Below, in pieces: positions 39,349 to 51,362 of a stretch of DNA of 64,000 nucleotides. The stretch is from Anarhynchus alexandrinus (lineage: Eukaryota > Chordata > Aves > Charadriiformes > Charadriidae), in NCBI GenBank assembly GCA_008711295.1, contig VUYV01000193.1, forward strand, positions 186,001 to 250,000. The letters run 5' to 3'. The translations under genes were made by a program, and so were the position numbers. Below the pieces are notes generated by a model. That model was not told the DNA's origin and made no database searches. It saw only the letters and a program-made list of their open reading frames with translations. How positions within the stretch are numbered: the stretch's first letter is position 1; each line of letters opens with the position of its first letter.

Positions 39349-41834
39349 TTGAATGACTGCAACTATAATTAAAACTTCAGAATTTATAAGGTACTCTGCA
39401 TGACACAAAAACATGACCCTCTAGTGAATTTACAGTTCAATTCTACATAAACCATTGTGCTCATGTCTTGAATATATATGAAGAATTATTAGAGTATTTA
39501 CAAGCTTCAGAACCAGCAGAAATTGATCGTCAACTCCTGATGCACTTGGGAGTCTGCACAATAAGACAAAACCTGGAATTGCTCCATTGAGATAAGAAAA
39601 TAAATGTAGGATACAAAGGGAAAACATAAAAAAGAGGGGAATGTAAAGGTTCGGGGGGGTTTTATTGTTTTACTGGCAATGAAAAAAGAGTATTTCTCAC
39701 CATGAGTTATTTCTTGAAAGCCAAGCATTTCATCTGTGCCATTCTTGTAGTTTGCACAGCCACGGGAGTTAAGAGCTAGCCAATTCTGTGAAAACCTGCC
39801 ATTCACGTAACTATCTCCACAACCACAATCACCACTGTGAGTATGCACTGATTACCCATCTCACTTTTGTACTCTCAAAAACACCAGAGCAAACCCTATT
39901 GGTCAGTTTTTAAAATGGCTCGGCTGCAAAGCTAATGTCAGTTATGATTCAGCCCTAATTTTGCCTGTCAACAGTCTTGTTCAGCTTCCCAGATATTCCA
40001 GCTTGTTGCCAAGACCATTTTGTAAACGAAATCTCTCTTTTGAAAATCACCATATGAATATGTCAACAGGTCATGAAATATTTTCATTACAAACCTTGAA
40101 GAAAATCTAAGCTCTAAAGCAACAGTTAGAAAAATGTCTATTTCATTAGGCATGAGTGTGAAATCTTGCTGGAAAACATTTATTTTGGCAACTCCCTATT
40201 CTGTTGGTGGCCCTGACTAGACTATCCTGGTGGGAGGCAGCACCAACTCCAGTGAGGAAGCTGTAGCAGATGACCTAATAACTACAAGGATCACCCCAGA
40301 GCATGAATTTGCAGTGTGCGAGTACCTAAGCAGCTGCAAGGTCAGACAGAAATAGAAATTCATGTGTTACTTCAAAGTAAAAGGTTGAAAACTTGTATTA
40401 ATTTATCCAAGGATCAAAAAGACTGTTAGAAAACCCATAAGAGAGCTGATTTTTTCCTCCTGCTAATAGTGGGAATAGATGTTAGCTTACATACTGGGAA
40501 CAGGGTTCCGTCAACCTCTTCAGAGGATTCCTTCAACCTCTTCATAACCTTTTAAAAGTTCCGTGGTCATTTTAACTAAGATCCTTCAGTTACATGTCAG
40601 ATCTAGTTAGCATCCATCTTTAGTCTAGCCAAGTCTACAATGCACAAAAAATCTGTGATTTTAAAGCTGAAAAGCATGTTCAAGGCATAAGCCAGAGTCA
40701 ATTACTTGAAGCACAAAGAGAGTGCTTCCCAAATGGGAAACATCTAGATGTGCATAGGGCAGATCATGTGTGTTTGCACGGGTGTAAGCATGTATGGTGT
40801 ACCCTAATCCATGCAACAGAGGAAGAAAGGTGTTGGAAGCCCCACTACAAACATTGAAGTCTCTCCAGAGGGAGAAGATTTTCTTACAGTCATCAACACC
40901 TTACCCTATCTCAACCTCCCACCTCCAAAATTTCCAGAGATTCATATTATTCCTAGATCTGTAAATGTTTCCAGAGCTCCCTGCAACACAACTTAGGAGG
41001 GCTATATAGAAAAAAAAATAATAACAGTCTGCTGGTTAAAACATCCCTCTTGAGGTGTGCAAAAGGAAAGCACCTACAGTATCTTGTCATAGCCATCTTC
41101 TTTCAAGGAGGACTTAACCTCCATGAAACTCAGAGGGGTTTATCCTGAAACTGAAATTTAAGATTTGTGAATCTAATCTCCTTGAGTCTCCTGCATGACT
41201 GTATTTGAGACAGATATTTTTTCTTAGACAAATGCAATAAATTCCAAAAACATTATTTAGCCAAAGAAGAAATCTTTAACAATAAAGCACACAGCTGAGT
41301 GTCAAGATACACAAGTTCTGCCAGAGATTTCCTATGCACTCCATCCAAAAAAAGAAATACTTATCTCACTTGTGAATTTCACATGTCAATTTGATGTCTG
41401 TAAAGTATCCAAAATCTTCAAATACACTATGAATTATAACAGTCTATTGAGTGTTACATGAAAAAAAGCCACTAAAAATAATAGTGCAAAGCTCTTAGTT
41501 TCAATTCTTTATTTGTAAATGTTTTTACTTACAACCCTTTTTAAGTAGCTCTTTGCAAACCAAGTAAGTCATACACCCATATCAAAATTAAAAAAACATG
41601 ATTTGAAGAGGATTTTTGGAGTTTTGGGGAATTTTGGTTTAAGTCAAACAGATCAAATGCATGATTAAACAAAACAATCTGGCAAAGTGTGAAATACAAT
41701 GAGTCCTTCTCTTCTTTGTAACAAATCACTGTACTACCAAAATGGCTAAGTGGTTTTACATTAAGATTGAGAAGGAAAATACAGCTTTCCTGCTTCTTTG
41801 AGATGAATTTGGAGAGTTTCTTCAGCACTCAAAT

Positions 41835-42421
41835 GTGAAATTACAGAACTGCTGGCCAAGGTGTGTAACCTACCATTATAAAGAGCCACTGTGCTGGTGG
41901 ACTGGCAGGTTGCCATTATAACTCCCATCTACAAAAAGGGCTCCAGAGTGAATCCTGCAAACTTCAGCCTGACTGCTCCCATCCATGGGAAGATGGCAAT
42001 CTATCTTTAAAAAAAGAAAAGAAAAAAAAAGGGGGGGGACAGAAAGAAAAGATTACCTAATACACACACAGGTTAACAGCTTTGTTGGGGAGGCATCATT
42101 GTGGCTTCTGTAAAGGGAAATCCTGCTTCATTAACCTGTTGGAATTGCAGAAGGGTAACAATACCCGTGTGGATAAATCTGACCTGGATTTTCAAATGGC
42201 CTTTCACAAGGCTCCACATGAAATGTTATATGAAATTCCATTGCTTTGGGATCAGAGAAGAGGTCCTTTTAGCAACAGGGAGGCAGTTAAAGCACAGGAA
42301 GCAAAAGGTAGTGCTTAGGTGCCACTTTCAGGATGGAAAAATGCCAAGAGCAGAGTACCTCCTGTGGGACGAGGCCTGAAGAGCAGAACCCCAAGTACTG
42401 CTCAACTAATAAGCGGGGATG
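41835..42421 (+). mobile_element. Old CR1, 5' portion (before LTR insertion)
   Basis: Decayed RT coding sequence. The frames give DWQVAIITPIYKKGS, then after a purine-rich insertion at 42007-42052 the pieces KGKSCFINLLELQKG and VDKSDLDFQMAFHKAPHEML, the degenerate versions of the CR1 CLVNLLE and LDFxKAFDxVPHE blocks. It has many stops and frameshifts. The element continues after the LTR-like insertion, at about 42800. Confidence 0.85.
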
Positions 42422-42799
42422 TGTTGGGACTTGTTGGGTACGTGCTGGGACTCGTAGGCCGTAAACCTTGGGAAAATAAAAGCAGTCATGACCATAATGG
42501 GACCAAACAAAGACCTGAAAACGGGGACTTGATCAACACTGAGATAAGCAGGCTCCAGACCCCCTACAGAAAGAAGCCTTAAGTACTTCCTAAGTGTCTT
42601 CAAGATAAGAGATGTTTGCTAATGACAGTACATTTTCTGTCACTCACCAATCAGATGCGGCCGCATAAGCAGCGTATGTACAAAAGGACCAATCTGTTCA
42701 AAACACGAAGTCAATGTAAGCATATAAAAAGGAATGATGGCGCACAATAAATTGACATTCTGCTTGCATCAAGCTGTGTCCCGTCTCTCAATCGCAGCA
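42422..42799 (+). mobile_element. Solo-LTR-like insertion inside CR1
   Basis: About 378 bases of sequence that is not CR1 interrupt the old CR1. It begins TGTTGGGACTTGTTGGG and ends near TCTCAATCGCAGCA, fitting the TG...CA ends of retroviral LTRs. It contains CCAAT at 42647, a TATA box (TATAAAA, 42723-42729) and AATAAA (42746-42751), in the order expected for U3 and R/polyadenylation. No internal retroviral region follows, because CR1 resumes at once, so a solo LTR left by recombination is the likely explanation. I cannot see a clean target-site duplication, so the exact ends are uncertain by a few bases (42796 is an alternative end). Confidence 0.65.
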
Positions 42800-43822
42800 C
42801 CTCCCTCGTGGACTGGTGTTGGGAACAGCTTTATATCACCTCCCTTTCAGTGGAAGAGAGAGGCAACTGTAAAACCTCCAAGCTCACAGGTGATACTGAG
42901 CTCTTTATGGGTAGTCAAATGCTCTGCCCATTGCAAGGATCTGTAGAAGGGCCTCAGGGATGTGGCATGTGAGCATCAGTGTAAGGTCGTGCTGAGGAGA
43001 AACAATGCAGAACTGGCAGTTTCAACTCAGGAACAAGATCTCTAGGTCACCTTAGCAGTTCTCCCAAATCATCAGCTCAGACTGCAAGGGCATCTGAGAA
43101 GCCAAGAAAAAGTTTGGCTTCATCAAGAAGGTCACTGAGGACAAGGTCATCTGTTTGTTCCTGTAACAAACATTGATGCGCCCACATCTTGAGTGCTGTA
43201 TGTCATTCCAGTCCTTGCACCTTAAAGGGGAGGTAGGAGAATTATAGAACATAAAAAGAAAAGCAGATAAAATGATGCAGGAGGTGGATTGGCTACTTTA
43301 AAAGCAGACATTTCAAAGGCTGAGTAGTTCTTCAGTTTGGAGAGGAAATGGCTGAAGAGGGCTATGACAGAGATTTGTAAATTCCTGAAAGCAGCAGGTA
43401 AGCTGAATGACTGTACCTCACCAGTTGCCATGGTATAAGCATAAGGGTCACTTGGTCAAATTAGCAGAAGATCAGGTTAAAACAAATAAAGCCATGTCCA
43501 GTGTCACATAGTGGCTCGCGAACTTGAATTTGCTTCCATCAGGCTGAGGAGGCAGGCAGTGTCAGTGCGTACAAAAAGGGGTCAGACGGATGCATGGGTA
43601 GGAAATCTCTAAGCAGCTACTGAAGACAAGTAAGGAGGGATGTTCACTGCCACCTTGTGCTTTCCTCTTCCACAGGCTGGAGAAGTACAAGGGGATCAGA
43701 CTGCAGAAACTCAGATTTGTGCACTCTCCTGATGCAGTATCTGCTTTTGCCTCTGCTGGAGACAGACCACTGTCGCTGGATGTACCCAGTGCTGTTGACC
43801 ATTAATGTTCTCGTATGCTTTT
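42800..43822 (+). mobile_element. Old CR1, 3' portion (after LTR insertion)
   Basis: It resumes with the degenerate block before the FADD region (GTGVGNSFISPPF), then LTGDTELFMG, then the decayed C-terminal part (the CAHILSAVCHSSPC equivalent of [13 protein letters not shown] at about 43170-43215). It ends with a 3' UTR whose last part, GCTGGAGACAGACCACTGTC to about 43822, matches the ancient CR1 ending (gctggagacaggatactgggc...). The octamer tails of the younger CR1 copies are absent. Middle sections at 43250-43660 are recognised only loosely. Confidence 0.75.
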
Positions 43823-46800
43823 TCCTTGTCAAATAGACTATAAGAAGGATACTAACTCTACCTACTATGCTTCTGAAACACAGATTCATTTCAGGACAGT
43901 AAAGAACACAATGCAAATAACGAGACTAAAAATGAAGGGGAATTCTCAATCAGAAGCACAGCTAACCGTTTACTGTAAAGAGTGCTATGTGTTCTCTGTA
44001 AAGGATTTTGAAAAGCTGAATAAATAGAACAGCTTATGTCTGAGGATTCCCATATTCTTTTGTTTAATAACGATCTAAGAATTAGGTGAGAAAAGACACA
44101 CTCAAACTTTTTGCACTTTCTTGTTGATCTTGGTGATCCTAGTTATTACAAGACATCATGAAGGAATGGCGTGCCATGTATCACAATATGAAGTACACTG
44201 TATTTTAAAGATCTTTCACCATAATCCACCTGCATGCAATTTTTGTAAGACTTGTTAAATATTTAATAGGACTTTGGAGTGCCGTGACATATAAAGTCAG
44301 ATATAGGCTTGTTAACTGCTTCTAAAGATTGAGAATATTTTGTAAAGGGAGAGTAACAGAAGGCAGTGGACAAAATGAGAAGGACTAACTTAAATATCAC
44401 GTGTTTGGGCCTGACTCACTTCTCTTAAACAAGGATACAAATGCTAAAAATGAAAATACAAATCACTCAACAACTCTGAACATCTTACTGGGATGCAGAC
44501 CCCTGTCTGACTGATATTTATACCCTTGACGTTTTGCTCATGCTTGCAAGAACAGCTTTTTAAATCCAAAAAGCCCCACCTTCCTGGTTCTGCACATGTT
44601 AAACATGGTAATTTTATGTTGTGTGTCTGACTGATCCACAAAGAGCCACCAGCACGTTCAGATGATTTTCAGCAGGTATGGACAAGATGATCCTGTTCAC
44701 TCTACTTAATTGCATGCGTATGCTGCTGTGAGCATTCCAGGGGTGGGATTGCCCAATTAGGCATTTCAGGAGAAATCTTTGACAAAAAAAACCCCAAAAA
44801 ACCAAAACCCCAGCTGCAAAGACTTTTCCATTTAGGCTTTTTAGTTAGTTAGTTTACAAACAATTTAGAATTAAATTAAGACTATTGCCACACTTGTGTT
44901 CAGCCTCTGCAAATACAATTCCTGTTGACAGGAAAAGGAAAGCATATTGAACATCAAAAAGCTGTGCTTTAAACATTCACTATAATTCTGTAGTATAATG
45001 GGAATATGCCATAAAGGCCATAGGTAGAGAGGTAGTTCCTGACCTAAATGGGTAACATCTTGGAAATTCAGTCTGTATATGGAACTTAGAATCAATAAAT
45101 GGTTGGACTACCATTGAACAAAATGTTAATTGTACAAAGCTAATGTATATAATGTCTCTAGTTCAGGTTGAATCAGGAACCTTTGCCAGAAGTACTTGAG
45201 GTGGTTGTTACCCTGCTGACAAAATCTTGACTGATCTGCTTAAATCTCTGGCATGCCTTCTACTTCCTCAGGAGTTAAGATTAGTTTGCTTTTCCACATT
45301 ATATCCTTGATACACTTGTTCAGCTGAATGGTGCAGGAATGATCCTTTTGCCTGAAGACACCACTTACCCTGTTCAACAATTAGAACAGTTCAATGAAGT
45401 AATTTTGTTGTCCAAATGTCACAATCTATGACTCCCACTATTGCATGAAAATTTTGCCCTTATTCAAGCCCCCTGTTCATTCTGCATAAAGTTGGTACCT
45501 ACAGATTTATAAATCTTTTTTTTTTGTTAGAAAAAGAAGACAAAAAATATTATCCCCTATCCTGACAACCTATATAGTGTTTAAATCTTGTGATTCAAAA
45601 TATATCAGAGAGTAAGGCTTCAATATCAGTATTATTACCCTGAAATTTCAAACAGATTTTAGTTCTTTTCCACCAAGACCTCTGAATAACTGTCAGACCA
45701 GGGAGCTGACATTCATATTCTCTCACCACTCAACCCACACGAATCCATTACCAAGGACAACAAGGAACCAATCCATGTTTTCTCTGAGTTCTTATGGACT
45801 CTGAATGGCTTTCTTAATTTACCAGGTCTCTCATGTACTTTAAGTTATCCTAAAGCTTCATCAGAACCTGAGACCTAGAGAGTTGTGGCCAACTTCTCTC
45901 TCAAACTGAGCATATTTGGGGACAGGGGAGGATTTTTCCCATAGATTCCTACAAATGTAAATACTCTCATCAAATATATGTCAGCTGGAAGGTAATCGAC
46001 TCCAAAATCAGACCCTAAAGTAGCAGACAGACACCAGTGATTTACAGGGAAAATCACATTTAACTTCAGCTAAGTAAGAAACACATAAGCAAGACAACAA
46101 GGTAAAAAAAATATTTAAAATAAAGGCAATGATAGTAAACTTCACCAAACATGCAACCTTTATCTGGAATGATATATTTGCAGTGCAGTGAGATGTTCAA
46201 AAATATGCTAGGTGATTTTTGTCCTGGATTGACAGCTGTGCCTTGCTGGTGAATAGCTGACATGTTTTGATACCACTTTTCTGTATCTGGAACCTCTAAA
46301 AAAAATGAAAGCTAGGTTAGGCACCCGGAAAAAAAAGCACACTTTCTGAAGGCACCAGATGCAGAACCATAAAGAAATTTTCTTTTCCTTAGAGCAGAGA
46401 AGATTTTTAAAGCACTACTACTTTCTCCATGTTGTCTTTCTCATGCTTTTATCAATGTCCACTCCACTGATTATCGCTCTATGTCAGTGCTGTATGCTTC
46501 CTCTTACTGTATTTTTGAACAGGCTGGTCTTTGCTTTATAGCAGGTGTGTGCCTCTACTCCACTTTTTTCAACATCTTTTCCTATGCCTCACCCAATTCA
46601 GACAGAAGGTGATCACTTCAGTTCATCACCTTTCACCGTCTTTTATTCCCACATCCTCTCACAGCATGAACTTCCATTTCCCTTGCAATGTCTTAAGGGA
46701 AAGCACATCAGCTGAATGCAGACTCTCCCTTGGCTAGTAATCATCCACCTTTTCTTTCTCACAGGAAGCTGACATTTTTATTTCCTTTCATGGAGGTCCA

Positions 46801-48019
46801 TGGCCACCACCACTAGCAGTACTATGTAAGCTACTGAAAGCTTTGCATTTCCTCTCCCACCACTGTTTTGGAAGCTAAGATCATAGCAAAAACATACACA
46901 ATAATCACTGCATGCTTCCTATGTGGTAATAAAGATTATATCCACATTTCTAACTTTGCACGGAACTGCTGATTTTTGTGATTTCCATTGTGATAACAAC
47001 ACCTTTATTTTAGCAGCCCTGAAATCGTGCCTTTTAGAACTATTGATGACCCTCCTCCAGGATGAATATTAGTCTCCTTTTGATAGTTATTCTTTTCCTG
47101 TCTTCTCCTTTCTATCTCTCCCTCAGCCTTGCTTTCAAAGGTCCTTTTTTAATGGATTTCAGTATTTGTTTGTGCCAAATAGGACTAATTCATTCACCTT
47201 TTACAGCACCACTGACTACATTTAGTCAAAGTAAGTAGGTCTTAACCGAGCATGGGAGCACAATATACATATATTTCCGTCTAGCAATAGCTGAGCAAAA
47301 GGTGATATTTTTTAAAATAATTTGAAATCTTCTTTCTCTATATCTTTCCTACATCACTTTCCTGTTGATAGGAATAATCAATACCTAAAATTGGTGGATT
47401 AACACAGGTAGGCCAAAGCGGTCAAGGAAGATGAGGGTTAGCACCTTGAACAGCTCCAGGACTGCAATCAGCTCCCTTTGAAATCCACGGGAGTAGTCAA
47501 CAGATTTGCTGTCAAGAATGAAAGAAAAGCCTGAGCTGTGTCTGTTTGCCAGGAGGCATATGAACATATTGAAAGCAGAGCTTGCCAGGTCCTGACACTT
47601 TAAATCACTTATGCAACTGTCAAACGTAATTGAAGTTATCAGTGCAGTTTGGAAATAGCAAGGGGCTCAAAGAAGCATCCGGCTCACTGTGTTCAAGATG
47701 TTTACAGAGGACTGGTCTAACAACATACACCTCTAGCAGAGCAGCAGGATGCATAAAGCATCCTGGGCTTATTCTGCAAAAGTTTTAGTTTTGTCAGGTC
47801 TATTATCTTCAAGTTACAATGACTATGTTTCAAGTTCCATTTGAAACATGTTTTTCTCCTCATACAACATGTCCTGGAAGACCTTCACATGTGCCATCCC
47901 TTTAGACTTCCTATCAAAGGCTGCATGACTAAGCATTTTCCCTGGTGAAATCTCTACCTTAGCTGCATGCAAGAAAAGCTTCTTATATTACTTTAAAGAT
48001 ACTTTCTTTTCCAAAACGC
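43823..48019. other. Single-copy sequence, nothing recognised
   Basis: No repeat family, RNA or exon was recognised. Open frames are short and hydrophobic. Confidence 0.5.
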
Positions 48020-48821
48020 GACCACTGTCAATGTGATTGGCGAACAAGAACCTTATGGCGTCCAACAAGGACATGTGTAAGGTCTTGCACCTGGGAAAAC
48101 ATAATCCAGGAGTGCAGCACAGGCTGGGGTTTACCTGGCTGGGGAGCAGCTCTGTGGAAAGGGACCTGGGGGACCTGGTGGGTAACAGGCTCAATATGAG
48201 TGAACACTGGGCTGCAGTGGCAAAGAAAGCCAACAGCATGCTGGGTTGCATCAGCAAGGACATCACCAGCAGAGAGAAAAAAGTCATTACCACACTCCAC
48301 TCAGCACTTCTCAGGCCACACCTGGAATACTCTGTTCAGTTTTGGTTGCCGCTATATGTAAAAAATGTGGACAGGCTGGACAGGGTCCAGAGAAGGACCA
48401 CAAAGATGATGAAAGGATTGGGAAGCCTGCCATATGAAGAAAGGCTGAGAGAACTGGGTTTGTTCAGCCTTGAGAAAAGAAGTCTTAAGGGATACCTTAT
48501 CACCATGTTCCAGTATTCAAGGGGTGTCTGCAAAGACTCCTTTGTACAAGGAGTCACGTGGAAAAGATGAGGGGTAAGTTACTCCTGGGGAGATTCTGAC
48601 TGGTCACAAAAGGAAAATTTTTCACAATGACAACAATCAGCGACTAGAATAATCTCTCTGGGAAAGTGGTGGATTCCGCAACACTGGACACTTTTAAGAT
48701 TAGATTGGACAGGGTGCTGGGCCATCTTGTCAAGACTGTGCTTTTGCCAACAAAGGCTGGACCAGATTATCCTTGACTTCCCTTCCAACCTGATACTCTA
48801 TGCTTCTATGATTCTATGATA
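48020..48821 (+). mobile_element. 5'-truncated CR1, 3' half of RT ORF
   Basis: A 177-codon open frame (48037-48570) carries the RT C-terminal region: KVLHLGKHNPGVQHRLG, SSVERDLGDLV, AAVAKKANSMLGCI, RPHLEYSVQFW and [18 protein letters not shown]. The 3' UTR follows, ending TTCCAACC, then TTCTATGATTCTATGA at 48821. It starts inside the RT, with no catalytic FADD block, so it cannot be active. It faces the element at 48871 tail to tail. Confidence 0.95.
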
Positions 48822-48870
48822 ATCCTAATGAAAATACAACTTGGCCTCTAGCAAATAAATAATTTTTTTA

Positions 48871-50715
48871 TCACAGAATCATAGAATGGTGTAGGTTGGA
48901 TGGGACCTGGAAGATAATCGAGTTCCAACACCACTGCCACAGGTAGAGACACCTCCCACTAGACCAGGTTGCCCAAGGCCACATCCAGCCTGGCTTAAAC
49001 ACTTCCAGGGACGGAGCTTAAACAGCTTCTCTGGGCAACCTGTTCCAGTCCCTCACCACCCTCACAGTGAAAAATTTCTTCCTGATATCTAAATCTACCC
49101 TCTTCCATTTTAAAATCATTACCCCTCATCCTGTCACTGCATGTTTTTGTAAGAAGTCCCTCTCCAGCTCTCCTGTAGGCCCCCTTTAGGTACTGGAAGA
49201 CGGCTATAAGGTCTCCCTGGAGCCTTCTCTTCTCCAGACTGAACAACCCCAACTCTCTCAGCCTGTCTTCATAGGAGAGCTGCTCTAGCACTCTGATCGT
49301 CTTTGTGGCCCTTGTCTGGAATTGCTCCAACAGGTCCATGCCTTTATGTTGGGGGCTCCAGAGCTGGACACGATATTCCAGGCGGGGTCTCACACCAGAG
49401 TACTCCCCCAGAGTAGAGGGGAAGAATCACCTCCCTCAACCTGCTGGCCATGCTTCTTTTGATGCAGCCCAGAATACGGTTGACTTTCTGGGCTGCGATC
49501 ACACATTCCTGGACAAGTTGAGCTTCTCATCCATCAGCACCCCCAGGTCCTTCTCCTTAGGGCTGCTCTTTATCCATTCTCCACCCAGCCTGTATTTGTG
49601 CTTGTGATTGCCTCGACCCAAGTGTAGGACCTTGCACTTGGCCTTGTTGAACTTTATGAGGTTGGCATGGGCCCACCCCTCAAGCCTGTCCAGGTCCCTC
49701 TGGATGGCATCTCTCCCCTCCAGCATGTCGACTGCTACACACAGCTTGGTGTCATCAGCAAACTTGCTGAGGGTGCACTCAATCCCACTGCCCATGTCAC
49801 CAACAAAGACATTGAACAGCACCGGTCCCAGTATCAACCCCTGAGGAACACCACTCATCACTGGTCTCCACTTGGATATGGAGCCATTGACTACAACTCT
49901 TTGAGTGTGACCGTCCAGCCAGTTCCTTATCCTCTGAGTGGTCCATCTGTCAAATCCATGTCTCTCCAATTTAGAAACCAGGATATCGTGCAGTATATTG
50001 TCAAATGCTTTTCACAAGTCCAGGCAGATGACATCTGTTGCTCTTCCCTTGTCCACTACTGCTGTAATGCCCTTGTAGAATTTGTCTGGCCTGATGTGCC
50101 AACATGGCTGTCACCAATCACCTCCTTATTTTCCATGTGCCTTAGCAGAGTTTCCAGGAGGATCTGCTCCATGATCTTGCCAGGCACAGAGGGGAGACTG
50201 ACTGGCCTGTAGTTCCCTGGGTCTTCCTTTTTTCCCTTTTTGAAAATGGGGTTATATTTCCCCTTTTCCAATCAGCAGGAACCTTGCCAGACTGCCACGA
50301 CTTCTCACACATGATGGGTAGTGGCTTAGCGACTTCATCTGCCATTTCCCTCAGGAGCCGCTGATATATCTCATCGGGTCCCATGGACTTGTGCACCTTC
50401 AGGTTCCTCAGCTGATCTCGTACTTGATCTTCACCTACAGTGGGCGGTTCTTCATTCTCCCAGTCCTCGCCTTTGCTTTCTGCACTATGGGCAGTGTGGC
50501 TGCAGTCTTTGCCAGAGAAGACTGAGGCAAAAACGTCATTCAGTACCTCAGCTTTGTCTCTGTCCTGGGTGACCAGCTCTTCCGATTCCTTCCAGAGAGG
50601 GCCCACATCTTCCCTAGTCTTCTTTTCTCACTGACTTACTTACAGAAGGACTTTTTGTTTGTCTTGTTGTCCCTGGCCAGATTTAATTCAATTTGGACTT
50701 TAGCTTGCCTAACCT
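48871..50715 (-). mobile_element. Longest CR1 copy, 1.8 kb, broken RT
   Basis: Minus-strand CR1, from upstream of the RT core (LNDVFASVFSGKD, about 50530) to the 3' end (ATCATAGAATGG complement at 48877). RT blocks in order: [19 protein letters not shown] (about 50200), LDL-stop-[24 protein letters not shown], and the FADD catalytic motif at 49751-49762. Next come KVLHLG, RPRLEYRVQLWSPQHK and [20 protein letters not shown] sequence. Lesions: a frameshift between 50271 and 50142, a TGA at 50012-50014 inside the KAFD block, and a frameshift between 49499 and 49393. It lacks the 5' end, ORF1 and the endonuclease, so it is inactive. Confidence 0.95.
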
Positions 50716-50972
50716 ATTTATCACAGTATTAGGTGATAGTCAAATCTAATATTAATTCTTTACTTTTTAACACTTTTAAAAAGTGGCAGAGTAGCATAGA
50801 ATTTCATTTTTCAGCTCAAGCAATCATCATGCAAATGGAAGATCAGAACATAATTAGCCATGGGAAAAGTTTAGCTCAACATTCATTTGTGGTTTGGTCA
50901 CACTGATAAAAGGGGCTGATGTACTATGCAAGTAATTACTGATGGCATATGTTATGTAGCCAAATATATATT
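50716..50972. other. Short single-copy spacer
   Basis: AT-rich sequence between two CR1 copies. Nothing recognised. Confidence 0.5.
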
Positions 50973-51082
50973 GTAGAGTAGAGTAGAGTAGAGTAGAGTA
51001 GAGTAGAATAGAATAGAATAGAATAGAATAGAATAGAATAGAATAGAATAGAATAGAATAGAATAGAATAGAATAGAATAGA
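50973..51082 (+). repeat. Compound (GAGTA)6(GAATA)15 microsatellite
   Basis: Six GAGTA units (50976-51005) pass without interruption into fifteen GAATA units (51006-51080). The array is attached to the 3' end of the minus-strand CR1 that follows. Confidence 0.97.
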
Positions 51083-51362
51083 CATTTCAGCTGGAAGGAA
51101 CCTACAATGATCAAGTCCAACTTCCTGACCACTTCAGAGATGATCAAAAGTTAAAGCCTTTTATGGAGGGCATTGTCCAAATGCCTATTAAACACTGACA
51201 GGCATGGGGCATCAACCACCTCTCTAGGAAGCCTGCTCCAGTGTTTGACCACCCTCTCAGTAAGGAAATGCTTCCTAATGCAAAGTCTGAACCTCCCCTG
51301 AGGCAGCTTTGAACCATTCTCACATGTCCTGTCACTGGATACCAAGGAGTAGTATTCAAGTG
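51083..51362 (-). mobile_element. CR1 3' fragment with microsatellite tail
   Basis: Reverse CR1 3' region. The plus strand reads CATTTCAGCTGGAAGGAACC, TAAACACTGACAGGCATGGG, CACCTCTCTAGGAAGCCTG and GTCACTGGATACC. The minus-strand frame gives IRKHFLTERVVKHWSRLPRE then VVDAPCLSVFNRHLDNALHK. It is 5'-truncated at about 51362. Same subfamily and orientation as the fragment at 24892. Confidence 0.9.

Larger units (their letters stand above)
36196..41834. other. Single-copy AT-rich sequence with one CR1 tail
   Basis: No gene recognised. It contains the 49-base CR1 tail at 37988-38036, a T24 run, and a 17-base direct repeat at 39298/39332. Sequence around 37190-37400 has few low-complexity patches and could be conserved noncoding DNA, but this cannot be shown here. 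Confidence 0.5.

Noticed and set aside
49667..50212. 181-codon plus-strand frame
   Set aside because: Antisense of the minus-strand CR1 RT core, whose FADD, VPQG and KAFD blocks are readable on the other strand.
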